NCBI RefSeq assembly: GCF_028401385.1
Contig: NZ_JAQOMR010000002.1
Location: 248,001-312,000, forward strand
Length of the DNA: 64,000 nt
Reading direction: 5' to 3'
Source: Marinicella algicola
GTDB lineage: Bacteria; Pseudomonadota; Gammaproteobacteria; Xanthomonadales; Marinicellaceae
Below the pieces are notes generated by a model. It searched no databases and had not been told where the DNA came from. It worked only from the letters and a program-made list of their open reading frames with translations. Shown in pieces: positions 28,814-38,553 of this stretch (its first letter is position 1; the number at the start of each line of letters is the position of its first letter). Position numbers and translations under genes: made by a program.

Positions 28814-29820
28814 ATGGCCGACAAGTTTGTTTCCGCATCCGATGTTGCCCGTCTGGCGGGCGTTTCCCGGTCGGCCGTCTCGCGCACCTTTACGCAAGGT
28901 GCCAGCGTTGCGCCGAAAACACGGGCACGGGTGATGAAAGCGGCAGAAGAGCTTGGATACCGCGTCAATCTTCTCGCCCGCACGCTGCACAAGGAACGGT
29001 CTGACCTCGTCGGCCTTGTCGGGGCGAACCTTTCGAACCCCTATATCTCCGCGCAGGTCGATGCCTTGACCGCCGCACTTTACCGCAACGCGCTGCAATG
29101 CATGCTCCTCAATCTGGCCAGCGCCCGGAATGATGTTGAGAATGCGCTTTCGAAACTGCTGGAATACCGGGTTCGTACGGTCGTGCTCCTGTCCGGCGCG
29201 GTGCCCGATACACTGATACGGCTGGCGGGCGCCAATGGTACGCGCCTTGTTCTCATCAACCGTCCGCTGCCGGACAATATCGGACATGTCGATCAGATCG
29301 AGGCCGATTCGGCCGCCGGGGTGCAATGGCCGCGACACGGTTGATTGCCGCGGGCTGCCGGAATGTGGCCGTCGTACTCTCATCCTCACGCACGTCTGCA
29401 AAGCTTGCTCGCGCGCAGGCATTTATCCGGGTCATGGAGGAAAACCGGATACAGGTCACGCAATGGAGCCAGGGGCGCAACACCTATGAAACCGGCGTCG
29501 AAGCCGCCCATGGCCTGCTCGCCACGCCGGGAATAGACGGTGTTTTCGGCGTGACCGACGAAATCGCGCTTGGAGTCATGAACACGGCCCGTCATGAACT
29601 CGGCCTTTCGGTGCCTGACGATGTTGCGGTGATCGGGTTTGACGATGCCCCGATTTCACAATGGTCGTCACATCAACTGACAACCATCAGGCAATCGCTT
29701 TCATCCCTGACCGAGGCGACGCTTTCTGCCATCATCGGTCCGGCAGATGCCCCGTCGTCGCACCATTTCATTCCAGTGAGCCTTGTCGAGCGTGGCTCGG
29801 TCAGGCGCGAAAAGCTGTAG
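28814..29820 (+). CDS. LacI-family transcriptional regulator, one frameshift
   Basis: The N-terminal helix-turn-helix and hinge read ASDVARLAGVSRSAVSRTFT and RVMKAAEELGYRVNLLARTL. The periplasmic-binding-protein-like effector domain starts DLVGLVGANLSNPYISAQV. The frame is lost near 29317-29326 (after DSAAGVQ) and resumes MAATRLIAAGCRNVAVVL, to DDVAVIGFDDAPISQWSSHQ and the stop. Repaired length is about 335 residues, normal. It is the last gene of the importer-hydrolase-phosphatase operon and probably its own regulator. The effector is likely the imported compound or its product. Confidence 0.85.
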
Positions 29821-29926
29821 TTTCGGTTTCCATCTGCATATCTTCAAAACGAAAATCATTCTGGCTGCCACATGACCTCACACAGTCACCGGATGATCTT
29901 GCGCATTGAACCGTGCCGCAGTTTTT

Positions 29927-30757
29927 TCAGACCTGAAAAATTCCGAAACCCTCGATTTCCGCGACCGGCTTCAGATGTGGCCAACGGTCACTGTCGTGGA
30001 GGATGATCAACCGGGTGAGATCGCCTTCTATCGCCTTGTTGATATTGTCGATGGCCTTGAGCTGATCCCAGGTGCTGCCGGCGGCATTGGCAAGCGGCGC
30101 ATAGACGCCGTCATTGTTGTGGCCGCAGATATTGCGTTTGCCGTAAATGCAGTCGCCGGCGACGACGACCCGACCGCGCCCGGTTTGCAGAATGACGAAC
30201 TGCTGGCCGAGCGTATGGCCCTCACCGAGACGCAAATGCAGGCCGGCAAAGTAGTTGTCATGATCGCCGTCGACCAGATTGAGCCGGTGCTCGAGCGAGG
30301 CGTCATAGGCAACGCGAATATCGTCCGGGTTGATGATCTCGCTCAGTGCCGAGAATTGCGGCGGCAGAGCCAGAATTTCCATCCAGCTCAGGTATTCCCG
30401 TTTCTGCAGGTGGACCCTTGCCTTCGGATAGGCGCTGAGCCCGCCCATATGGTCGAAATGCGCGTGTGAGAGAATGACGTCGGTTACGTCATCGGCCGCC
30501 ACGCCAAGTTCGGCAAGCATGATCAGCGGGGATATCCAGAAGGGAATCCCGAATTTCTCCGCAAAGGCGGCGCCGCTTCCTTCTTTCAGAAAACCCGTAT
30601 CGATCAGCACGATCCTGTCAGCGCTGCGAGCCAGCACGAACGAAAACGGCAGATCAACAACGCCGGCGTCGTGCGCGCCATGGATGATGCCAGCCACAAG
30701 CTGATCCTTTGAGCGCGCATATTCGATAACGTGGACATCCCAGAGCATGTCGGTCAT
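29927..30757 (-). CDS. MBL-fold hydrolase of the N-acyl-homoserine lactonase type
   Basis: A 276-residue metallo-beta-lactamase-fold enzyme with the full AiiA/AttM lactonase pattern: HxHxDH in ILSHAHFDHMGG, His in GEGHTLGQQ, DxxY in VVAGDCIYGK and a last His in IILHDSDRWPH. It is the terminal gene of a leftward CUT2 sugar-transport operon (binding protein, ATPase, permease, then this, 19 bases after the permease stop). In that place a sugar-lactone (aldonolactone) or other lactone is a more natural substrate than a quorum signal, though signal degradation is a known role of the family. Intact and of family length. Confidence 0.78.
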   Translation of the reverse strand: MTDMLWDVHVIEYARSKDQLVAGIIHGAHDAGVVDLPFSFVLARSADRIVLIDTGFLKEGSGAAFAEKFGIPFWISPLIMLAELGVAADDVTDVILSHAHFDHMGGLSAYPKARVHLQKREYLSWMEILALPPQFSALSEIINPDDIRVAYDASLEHRLNLVDGDHDNYFAGLHLRLGEGHTLGQQFVILQTGRGRVVVAGDCIYGKRNICGHNNDGVYAPLANAAGSTWDQLKAIDNINKAIEGDLTRLIILHDSDRWPHLKPVAEIEGFGIFQV

Positions 30758-30776
30758 TTCTATCCTCCCTGATTTC

Positions 30777-31771
30777 TCAGCTTTCGGCCAAAGACCGGCC
30801 GAGGCTCGACAGACCGACGGCCACGATCAGAATGGCACCTTGCAGAACATATTGCGAGAAGGTCGGCGCGCCGAAGATGTTCAGCCCATTAAAGCCAAAG
30901 GCAATAATGAGCGCGCCGATCACCGTTCCCAAAATGTGGAATTCACCGTCACGCAGCGTCGCGGACCCGAGAAAGACTGCCGCAAACGCCGTCAGCAGAT
31001 AGCTGTCGGCAGCACTGGCCGTGCCCGAACCGAGACGCGAGGCCAGCAAAATTCCAGTCAACGACGCACACATGCCGGAAATCACAAAGCCAAGAATCTT
31101 GATGCGATCAACCGAGATGCCCGCCAGGCGCGCTGCCGCCGGATTGCCGCCGACCGCCTGAATTTCCTGACCGATGGGCGTGTGTTCGACCAGCACCCAA
31201 AGGGCGATGACGACGAGCACCATGAAAACGATGTTGTTCGGGATGCCGAAAAGCCAGCGTCCGAGCGAAATATCGAGAAAAGCGTCCGGAACGCCGGAGA
31301 CGATCGGCACGCCGGCGGAGTAGGCAAAGGCCAGCCCCGTCAGAATGGTGCCGACGCCGAGTGTCGCGATCACCGAATTGACCTTGAGCTTTGTGACCAC
31401 CAGACCATTGACCAGACCGACCAGCGCGCCCGCCGCAATAACAACGACGATAGCGACGGGAATCGGAAGGCCGGTGCTGACGATCAGCCCCGTCACCAGA
31501 ATGCCGTGCAGGCTTGCTGCAAAACCGACCGACAAATCAAGTTCACCAACGATGACAGCCATGGTCAGCCCGCTGGCGATGATCATGGTCAACGAGGCCT
31601 GATTGAGCACGTTGGTGAAATTGTAGACCGTCGGAAAGGCATTTGGCGAGAGAAGCGAAAACAGCACGATCATCGCGAACAGGCCGATAATGGTGGCGTA
31701 GCGGGCAAAAAGCCCAGCCGCGCCTTGGTCTGAGCGGAAAGTCTGCGGTTGCCCACACTGGTATCAGTCAT
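30777..31771 (-). CDS. CUT2 sugar ABC importer permease (RbsC type), one frameshift
   Basis: Integral membrane subunit of ribose-type importers. The N-terminus MTDTSVGNRRLSAQTKARLG loses frame in a T5 run (plus strand AAAAA 31707-31711). With one base restored it continues FFARYATIIGLFAMIVLFSL, and then MIIASGLTMAVIVGELDLSV, the ELDLSVG hallmark of this family. Later features: VVTKLKVNSVIATLGVGTIL, VGGNPAAARLAGISVDRIK (ATPase-coupling loop) and LRDGEFHILGTVIGALII. About 331 residues with 8-10 predicted helices. It is read after the ATPase gene. Without the repair the first helix would be missing. Confidence 0.85.
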
Positions 31772-31788
31772 CTGTTGAGTTCCCGGAA

Positions 31789-33338
31789 TTAAGACGCCTG
31801 AGCGTAACTTGCTTCAATGATGGCGTTTCGGTTCATGTCCTGGCCGGTCAGTTCCCGCGTGATAAGGCCTTCGACCATAACAAGAACACGGTCGCAAAGA
31901 TCTGGCAGCTCATCAGGCTCGGAAGAGATCACAAGCACGGCCATGCCTTGCCCGGCGAGATTTCGGATTAGGCGATGAATTTCGCCGCGTGCGCCGATAT
32001 CGACGCCGCGTGTCGGCTCATCGAGAATGAGCACATCCGGCCGGCGCAGAAGCCAGCGGCCAATGACCACCTTTTGCTGATTGCCCCGGAAAGCCTGCCG
32101 ACCGGCGTGTCAACGCTGTCTGTCTTGATGGCGAGATCGCGAATGACCTCCTCGGTTTTCGAGCGGCGCTTGCGATAGTCGATCAGAGGCAGGGCCGGAG
32201 ATCGTATGATATTGGAGAGATTGGCAATCTGCATGTTAAACGCAAGGCTCTTGGTCAGCAGTAGACCCTCCGAACGGCGCTCTTCGGGCACAAGGCCGAG
32301 CCCCTTGCGGACAGCCTCGCTCGGCGAACGCGGCGCGAACGGCTTGCCGTCAAGTTCCATCTGCCCGCCATCGACACGGTCGACGCCGTAGATCAGACGC
32401 GCCAGTTCGCTGCGCCCGGCTCCGACGAGACCGCCGATGCCCAGAACTTCGCCCTTGTGAAGCGCCAGATCGACACCCTTGACCATGGGAAGACGTTTGA
32501 GCCCTGTAACCGAAAGCACCACAGGCCCCTCGATCAAAGACCGGTTTTCCTCCCGTGCAAGCGGCTGAACCGCGCCGCCGACAATCGCCTCCACCAGTTT
32601 CTCCCTGCTCAGCGTATCGCCTTCAAGGCAGGCGACCGACGTGCCATCACGAAACGCCGTAACCCGGTTGCAAAGGCGCATGATCTCATCCAGCCGGTGC
32701 GATACGTAAAGCACAGCGACACCGGAGCGCGAAAGATCTTCGATGATTTCGAACAATCGTTCTGCTTCATTCGCCGAGAGCGATGCGGTCGGCTCATCCA
32801 TCACGATCAGCCGTGCCTTTCGCACCAGAGCCCGGCAGATATTCACCAGCCAGTTTTCCGCTGTCGACAGGGTCTTCACATTGGCCGAAAGCGAGGCTTT
32901 GAGACCGACTCTCCTGGCAATCGGCGCGACGTCCTTTTCGATCGCGGCCCAGTCGACCCACCCGAAGCGGGTTTTCTTGGGCAGGCCCAGCATGATGTTT
33001 TCCATCACGGTCATGGATGGAATAAAGGCGAGCTCCTGATGAATGAAACTCATGCCGAGATCCGTTGCCTGGTGTGGCGTCGTCACGACAACATCGCGAC
33101 CGTCGATCCTGATCCGGCCCTGATCGGCACGGGTCAACCCCGCCAGAACCTTGATGACGGTCGATTTGCCGGCGCCGTTGGCGCCGACAAGACCGTGGAC
33201 CTCGCCGGCGCGCAGGTTGAGCGAGACGCCCTTCAGCGCATGAACACCGCCATACGACTTGACGATATTCTCAGCCTCCAGAAAGACCGTCTGTTCTTCT
33301 GGGCTTCTTTTCATTGTTTCAGCCTGCATGTCAGTCAT
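31789..33338 (-). CDS. CUT2 sugar ABC importer ATPase (RbsA type, two domains), one frameshift
   Basis: A double nucleotide-binding protein of about 516 residues. Domain 1: Walker [15 protein letters not shown], signature region [15 protein letters not shown] (degenerate, as usual in this family) and [20 protein letters not shown]. Domain 2: [18 protein letters not shown], then [20 protein letters not shown], which is frame-broken at CCCC (plus strand 32084-32087), then [18 protein letters not shown]. The GTG/ATG question is settled by the ATGA overlap with the binding-protein stop (33335-33338). Fully restored by one base. Confidence 0.87.
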
Positions 33339-34307
33339 CCGAACGGCCTTTGCCGGTCCCTTGCCCAGTTGCCGTAGGCGTCGGGATGCTCTTCGAGGAA
33401 GGCCTCGATATTGTCCTGGGTAACGAGAATGGCCGGAACCTCAACAGCCCGCGGCTGCCAGTCAGTTTCGGTGATAATCGTATCGAGCAGCATCACCATA
33501 TCGTAGCCTTCGGTATAGCTGTCTTCCCAGGCGGTGGCGGTCATGTGCCCGCGACGGATATTTTCCAGCGCCTGGGCATTTCCGTTGACGCCATAAACCT
33601 CGACGTCGGTGCGTCCCTGCTGGCGCAGCGGTCCAATCGCCCCGATCGCCGGATCGTCCCAGCATCCCCAGATCGCCAGATTTCCGTCGCCCGGCGGGCG
33701 CGAGGCAAGCCAGGCATTGGCATATTGCGCACCGTCTTCCAGATAGCCGGGAATACGAACCTCATTCTTGGTGACCTTGATATCGGGATAATCCTTGAGT
33801 TTTTCGTCAAGAAGAACCTCACGGTTGCGGCAAACCTCGCCCGTGCGATACGTCAGCGCCAGAATATCGCCCTTGCCGTTGAGATCGGCGATCATCTTTT
33901 CAATCACCGGTTCGGCGATCGGTGCACCCGATCCATTGGTGGAGGCCACCGAACGGCCAAGGCCGCCGCCCCAGGTGACAACGGGAATATCCGCGCTCTC
34001 AGCCGCGGCCAGGCCCGCGCCGATCGACGAATACGGAAACACCATATCGATAATTCCGACAGCCCCCGGCCGGCAAAATTCTGGATCGCGGAGTTGGCCT
34101 GATCGGCGCTGCCGGCCGCATCGACGACATCGACATCCCATCCCAGTTCAGCGGCGGCCGCCTTGGCGCCGTTGATGTAGCGAACATTGTTCGCCTCATT
34201 GGCGGCGATCGACACGATGCCCAGCAATTGGGGCTCCTGCGCCAAGCTGGTGGATGCTGACGCGACAATTGCACTCACGGCAAGCGCCGAAAAATAGCGG
34301 TTTTCAT
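33335..34307 (-). pseudogene. CUT2 sugar-binding periplasmic protein, two frameshifts
   Basis: Secreted binding protein of the Peripla_BP_4 class. The signal peptide MKTAIF/SALAVSAIVASASTSLA is split by a missing T in a T5 run (plus strand AAAAA 34290-34294). The mature part begins QEPQLLGIVSIAANEANNVR; a second slip at CCCCC (plus strand 34063-34067) joins AIQNFAGRG to AVGIIDMVFPYSSIGAGLAA. It ends [22 protein letters not shown] ribosome site precedes ATG 34307. Repaired length is about 324 residues. It heads the leftward operon with the RbsA-type ATPase, permease and lactonase. The ligand is not identifiable from sequence. Confidence 0.82.
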
Positions 34308-34360
34308 TATTTCCTCCCTTGGGTCCTCACCCATCACTCTGGCGAACACCAGAAAAACGT

Positions 34361-34396
34361 TTCGCTAGATAACCCCAAAAACGACTTTCTAGCAAG
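34361..34396. promoter_or_regulatory. GCTAG/CTAGC inverted repeat in the divergent promoter region
   Basis: TTCGCTAGA (34361-34369) and TTTCTAGCAA (34387-34396) form an imperfect dyad between the divergent binding-protein gene (start 34307) and LacI gene (start 34485). Candidate operator for that LacI protein; spacing and symmetry are imperfect. Confidence 0.4.
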
Positions 34397-34484
34397 ACTA
34401 TTTTAAAAAATGTCTTTCGATCTTACTGTTATTGTTCTATTTTGCGATTTGAACATATCAGCGAACCGTTTAGCGGAGGGTAGA

Positions 34485-35492
34485 TTGGCAAACATTAAGG
34501 ACGTCGCAAAGGCAGCAGGCGTGTCGCCTGCCACGGTGTCGGCGGTTGTCAATGACACTGCCTATGTGAGCCCAGCCCTGCGCGCCCGTGTTCTCGAAGC
34601 TGTCGAGAGCCTCAACTATTCGCCGATGTCGGCGGCGCGCAACCTGAAGCGTGGCCGCAGCCAGTTGATCGCGCTTGCGGTCGCCGACCTGCATAACCCA
34701 TTCTTCTCACGCCTGGTCTGCGCAGCAGAAGCCGCCGTGAGCGCCTGGGGTTACAGTCTGGTCGTGTTCAACAGTGACGAAAAGCCTGAAAACGAACGCA
34801 CAATTCTCGCACGCATCCGCTCGCTTTCCTGCGATGGCATGGTGCTCGTGCCGATCGGCAGCCCCGAGCGCTATCAGCAGTTCTGGCGTGACCCGGCGGC
34901 CCCGCCGCTTGTGCTCTTCGGTCGTGAGATCGGCGACAACCGCTTTGACGCCGTGACACTCGACAATGTCCTGGCTGGCCGTCGAACGACGCGGTACCTG
35001 CTCGATCTTGGCCATCGGAAAATCGGTTCGATCACCGGCCCCACATTTCTGAGCACTGGCGCGGGACGCCTGCAGGGCCTGCTGCAGGCAATGGAGGAAC
35101 GCGGACTGAAGCCAGACCCCGAACATATCCGCTCGGGAGACTTTCGGGAGGAAATAGCCTACTCGGTTGCCATGGAAATGCTGCAGCGCCCCGATCGCCC
35201 GACGGCAATCTATGTGGCCAATGGCCTGATGGCGCTTGGAACAATGCGGGCCGTCAATGATCTCGGTTTGCGTTGCCCGGAGGATATCTCAATTGCCTCC
35301 ACCGACACATTGCCCGGCGTCGGCGGCCTCAGGCCCCGCTTGACCCGGACGGAGCATCCGCTGGGGGAAATGATCGATCAGGCGGTGCGGTTCCTGATGG
35401 ACAGGATCAGCAACGAAGATGCGCAGACACAGGGCCGCCGGGTGACATTCCCACCCGAACTGCTTCTTGGCGACAGCTGCGCCGCGCAGTAA
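34485..35492 (+). CDS. LacI-family transcriptional regulator, TTG start
   Basis: A 335-residue repressor. The canonical opening ANIKDVAKAAGVSPATVSAV begins right after a TTG codon at 34485, preceded by a perfect GGAGGG ribosome site (34475-34480). The ATG at 34410 would add 25 codons of AT-rich promoter sequence, so TTG is preferred. The hinge helix is LNYSPMSAARNLKRGRSQLI and the effector domain continues to PRLTRTEHPLGEMIDQAVRF. It is divergent from the CUT2/lactonase operon, the usual position of a local repressor. Intact. The effector should be the sugar carried by that importer. Confidence 0.87.
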   Translation: MANIKDVAKAAGVSPATVSAVVNDTAYVSPALRARVLEAVESLNYSPMSAARNLKRGRSQLIALAVADLHNPFFSRLVCAAEAAVSAWGYSLVVFNSDEKPENERTILARIRSLSCDGMVLVPIGSPERYQQFWRDPAAPPLVLFGREIGDNRFDAVTLDNVLAGRRTTRYLLDLGHRKIGSITGPTFLSTGAGRLQGLLQAMEERGLKPDPEHIRSGDFREEIAYSVAMEMLQRPDRPTAIYVANGLMALGTMRAVNDLGLRCPEDISIASTDTLPGVGGLRPRLTRTEHPLGEMIDQAVRFLMDRISNEDAQTQGRRVTFPPELLLGDSCAAQ

Positions 35493-35618
35493 CATTCTAC
35501 CCGGGCCATTTATTCGCCAAAAGGCTCGGCCCCGCCCTGATCCCGGGCAAACGGCGCGACCATCGGACCATCAGGGTCCAGCACTGGCCGCACCGTCAAG
35601 GTTAACCGGAAGCGTTCC

Positions 35619-36696
35619 TAAAGGCGGGCACCTGTCCCGTCTTCAAAGAACGACGCTTTCGCCACATCGGCGGTGACGGACACCGGCTCTCCCGTCTCAC
35701 AATGCTCTTCCTGGCTCAGCCGGTGCGAGAGGGTAATGCCCTCGAAATCCGACCAGGCCAGAATATCGCTTCCCATCGGCTCGAGGAGAGAGACCGTCCC
35801 CGTCCATGCGGCATCTCCGGCGTTGGCAAGGTGCAGATGCTCCGGACGCAGACCAAGCGTTGCCTTCTGGCCGTCTTCGACCTTTCCGGCGAACGGATAC
35901 CCGTTGACATCAAGGCTGAACGAACCGGACCTGAAGACAAGGCCGTCATTTTCGGCAAAAACGCGCCAGCGATCTTATTCATCGCCGGTGAGCCGAGGAA
36001 GGTGCCGACAAATTCATTGGCCGGTTTGTTGTAGACATTCAGCGGCGTGTCGAGCTGCTGGATAATGCCGTCCTTCATCACCGCGATCCGGTCGGCAAGC
36101 GTCAGCGCCTCGATCTGGTCGTGGGTGACGTAGATCATCGTCGATCCCAACGCCTTGTGCAGCTTCTTGATTTCAAGCCGCAATTCTGCGCGCAGTTTGG
36201 CATCGAGGTTCGAAAGGGGCTCATCGAACAGGAAGATGTCGGCGTCGCGCACCAGTGCCCGACCGATCGCGACGCGCTGGCGCTGGCCGCCGGAAAGTGC
36301 CGAGGGCTTGCGGTCGAGCAGCTGGGTGATCTGAAGAAGCTCGGAGGCCCATTTCACTTTCTTCTCGATTTCCGGGCGGGGAACGCCGGCGATCCTGAGG
36401 CCGAAAGACATGTTCCGCTCGACGGTCATCGTCGGATAAAGCGCGTAGGACTGGAACACCATTCCGATACCGCGATCCTTGGGATCGGTCCAGGTCACGT
36501 CCCGGTCATTGAAGTGAAGCGTGCCGCCGCTGACATCGGTGAGCCCGCCGATCGCGTTCAGCAGCGTGGACTTGCCGCAGCCGGACGGACCGAGAAGAAC
36601 CAGAAACTCGCCATCCTTGATCTGAAGGTCGAGACTTTTGACGACGTGGACATTGCCGTAGCGGATGTCGAGATTTTCAATTGCTACAGAACTCAT
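35619..36696 (-). CDS. CUT1 sugar ABC importer ATPase (UgpC/MalK type), one frameshift
   Basis: Shared-type ATPase of oligosaccharide importers, about 359 residues. Motifs: Walker A LGPSGCGKSTLLN, Q-loop FQSYALYPTM, LSGGQRQRVAIGRALVRDAD, FLFDEPLSNLDAKLR, YVTHDQIEALTLADR. The C-terminal TOBE regulatory domain is in another frame. A base is missing in T5 (plus strand AAAAA 35958-35962), after which FAENDGLVFRSG, LGLRPEHLHLANAGDAA and LEPMGSDILAW follow to a TAG ending at 35619. LGLRPEH is the family hallmark that confirms the repair. It is the last gene of the leftward transport operon. Confidence 0.87.
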
Positions 36697-36700
36697 GGAC

Positions 36701-37589
36701 TTATCCTTTCACGGCGCCGGAGGCGATGCCGCGCACGAACCAGCGGCCGGAGACCAGATAGACGACAAGCGGAACCATCGAGGTCAGAATGGTCGCCGCC
36801 ATGTTGACGTTGTAGGCGCGTTCGCCCGTGGTCGTGTTGACGATATTGTTGAGCTGGACCGTCATCGGCAGGTTGTCGCGGCCAGCGAAAACCAGGCCGA
36901 GCAGGAAGTCGTTCCAGATCGCCGTGACCTGCATGATGACCGCCACAATCGTGATCGGAACCGACATTGGCAGAATGATCGAGAAGAAAATCCGCCAGAA
37001 GCCGGCGCCGTCGATGCGGGCGGCTTTGAACAGCTCGACCGGCAGACCTATGTAATAATTGCGGAAAAGCAGGGTCATGACCGGCATGCCGAAGATGATG
37101 TGAGTGAGCACGATACCGGGAAGCGACCCGTAGATACCGGCCTGGGCATAAAAACGGACCAGCGGATAGATGAACACCTGATAGGGAATGAATGAGCCCA
37201 TCAGCAGGCAGGCAAACAGAACATTCGCGCCCTTCACCTTCCAGAAAGACAAGGCATAGCCATTGATCGCGCCGAGCAGGATCGAAAGAATCACGCTCGG
37301 GATCAGGATCTTCACCGAGTTGAAAAAGCCGACTTTAAGGCCGTTGCAGTCAAGCCCGGTACAGGCGCTCGTCCAGGCCTTGACCCAGGCGTCGAGCGAA
37401 AAATGCTGCGGCAACGCGAAGATCAGCCCGAGGCGGATTTCTGTCCATGCTTTTGAACGAGGTGACAAGCATCACGTAAAGCGGCAGGAGGAAAAACAGC
37501 GCGACGAAAAACAGGAAACCGTAGACGCCGAAGCGACCCCAAATATCCTGGCTGCTCACAGGTCGTTTTGAAACGGATGACTGCGTCAT
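36701..37589 (-). CDS. CUT1 sugar ABC importer permease (MalG type), one frameshift
   Basis: Membrane subunit of about 296 residues. The first helix reads GRFGVYGFLFFVALFFLLPL; the frame slips near 37437-37443 (after SFKSMD) and resumes EIRLGLIFALPQHFSLDAWV. The EAA docking loop is ELFKAARIDGAGFWRIFFSI, and the C-terminus GRWFVRGIASGAVKG is the MalG-type ending. It overlaps the other permease by 4 bases at 37586-37589. Here the simplest repair is removal of one base or addition of two, unlike the homopolymer losses elsewhere. Confidence 0.85.
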
Positions 37590-38485
37590 GACGCCCTCCC
37601 GTTCTTGCCGAAGTACTGGGAATAAAGAACCGGAACCATGATCAGGAGCACCGTGATCAGGAGAACGGTCGACGCCGCTGTCGCAAGCCCGATATTGGCG
37701 CGCTCGAACAGATTGTCCATGATGAACTTGGCGGGGACTTCACTCGCCGTTCCGGGACCGCCATTGGTCATGGCCACGACCACATCATACATCTTGACGA
37801 TCGAAATCGACAACAGCACCAGCGAGGTGATGATCATCGGCCGCAGCATGGGCAGGACGATCGAGAGATAGACACGCCACGACGGGATGCCATCAATGCG
37901 GGTCGCCGACCAGATCTGGCTGTCGATCCCGCGCAGGCCCGCCAGAATGAGCGCCATCACCAGCCCGGACCCGTGCCAGACGGTTGCCAGGATGATGGCG
38001 TAAAGCACCTTGTCCGGATTGACCGTCCAGTCGAGTACGAAATCCGGGAAACCGAGATCGCGCATGGTGGCCTGAATGCCGAGATCGGGATTCAGGATCC
38101 ACTGCCAGATCAGACCTGCCACCACGAACGACATCGCATACGGGTAGAGGAAGACCGTCCTGAAAAGACTTTCGGCGCGCACATTCTGGTCGATGAAGAT
38201 TGCCAGAAGCGTACCGAGTACAAAACAGATGAGCAGGAAGAAAAAGGCAATGATTGCCAGGTTCTCGAGCGAAGTCACCCAGCGCGACGTTTCGAACAGC
38301 CTTGTGTACTGGGCAAAGCCGACGAAGTCGTCTTTCGGCAGCAACCTTGAGCTGGAAAACGACAGCCGGACGGACCACAGCATCGTGCCCAGATAGGCAA
38401 AGACAACCACAATGGCCATCGGCAGCAAGGCAATATAGGCGAGCAGATTTCGCCTGATATGCCGGGTAAAGGCAGCGGCGTTCAA
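37586..38485 (-). CDS. CUT1 sugar ABC importer permease (MalF/UgpA type)
   Basis: Intact 299-residue membrane protein with six predicted helices. The first is NLLAYIALLPMAIVVVFAYL; the docking loop is ATRIDGIPSWRVYLSIVLPM, and NGGPGTASEVPAKFIMDNLF is the characteristic periplasmic loop before the last helix. It pairs with the MalG-type permease, whose start overlaps its stop by 4 bases. It lies 68 bases downstream of the binding-protein gene. Confidence 0.9.
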   Translation of the reverse strand: MNAAAFTRHIRRNLLAYIALLPMAIVVVFAYLGTMLWSVRLSFSSSRLLPKDDFVGFAQYTRLFETSRWVTSLENLAIIAFFFLLICFVLGTLLAIFIDQNVRAESLFRTVFLYPYAMSFVVAGLIWQWILNPDLGIQATMRDLGFPDFVLDWTVNPDKVLYAIILATVWHGSGLVMALILAGLRGIDSQIWSATRIDGIPSWRVYLSIVLPMLRPMIITSLVLLSISIVKMYDVVVAMTNGGPGTASEVPAKFIMDNLFERANIGLATAASTVLLITVLLIMVPVLYSQYFGKNGRAS

Positions 38486-38553
38486 CGGAACCTCCCTTGA
38501 AACGGGAAGGAGACGTCACGCCCCCTCCCGCACTTTTGTTCGTGATGGCTGGC

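Noticed and set aside
30747..31733. 328-residue plus-strand open frame
   Set aside because: Antisense to the RbsC-type permease; low-complexity polar sequence.
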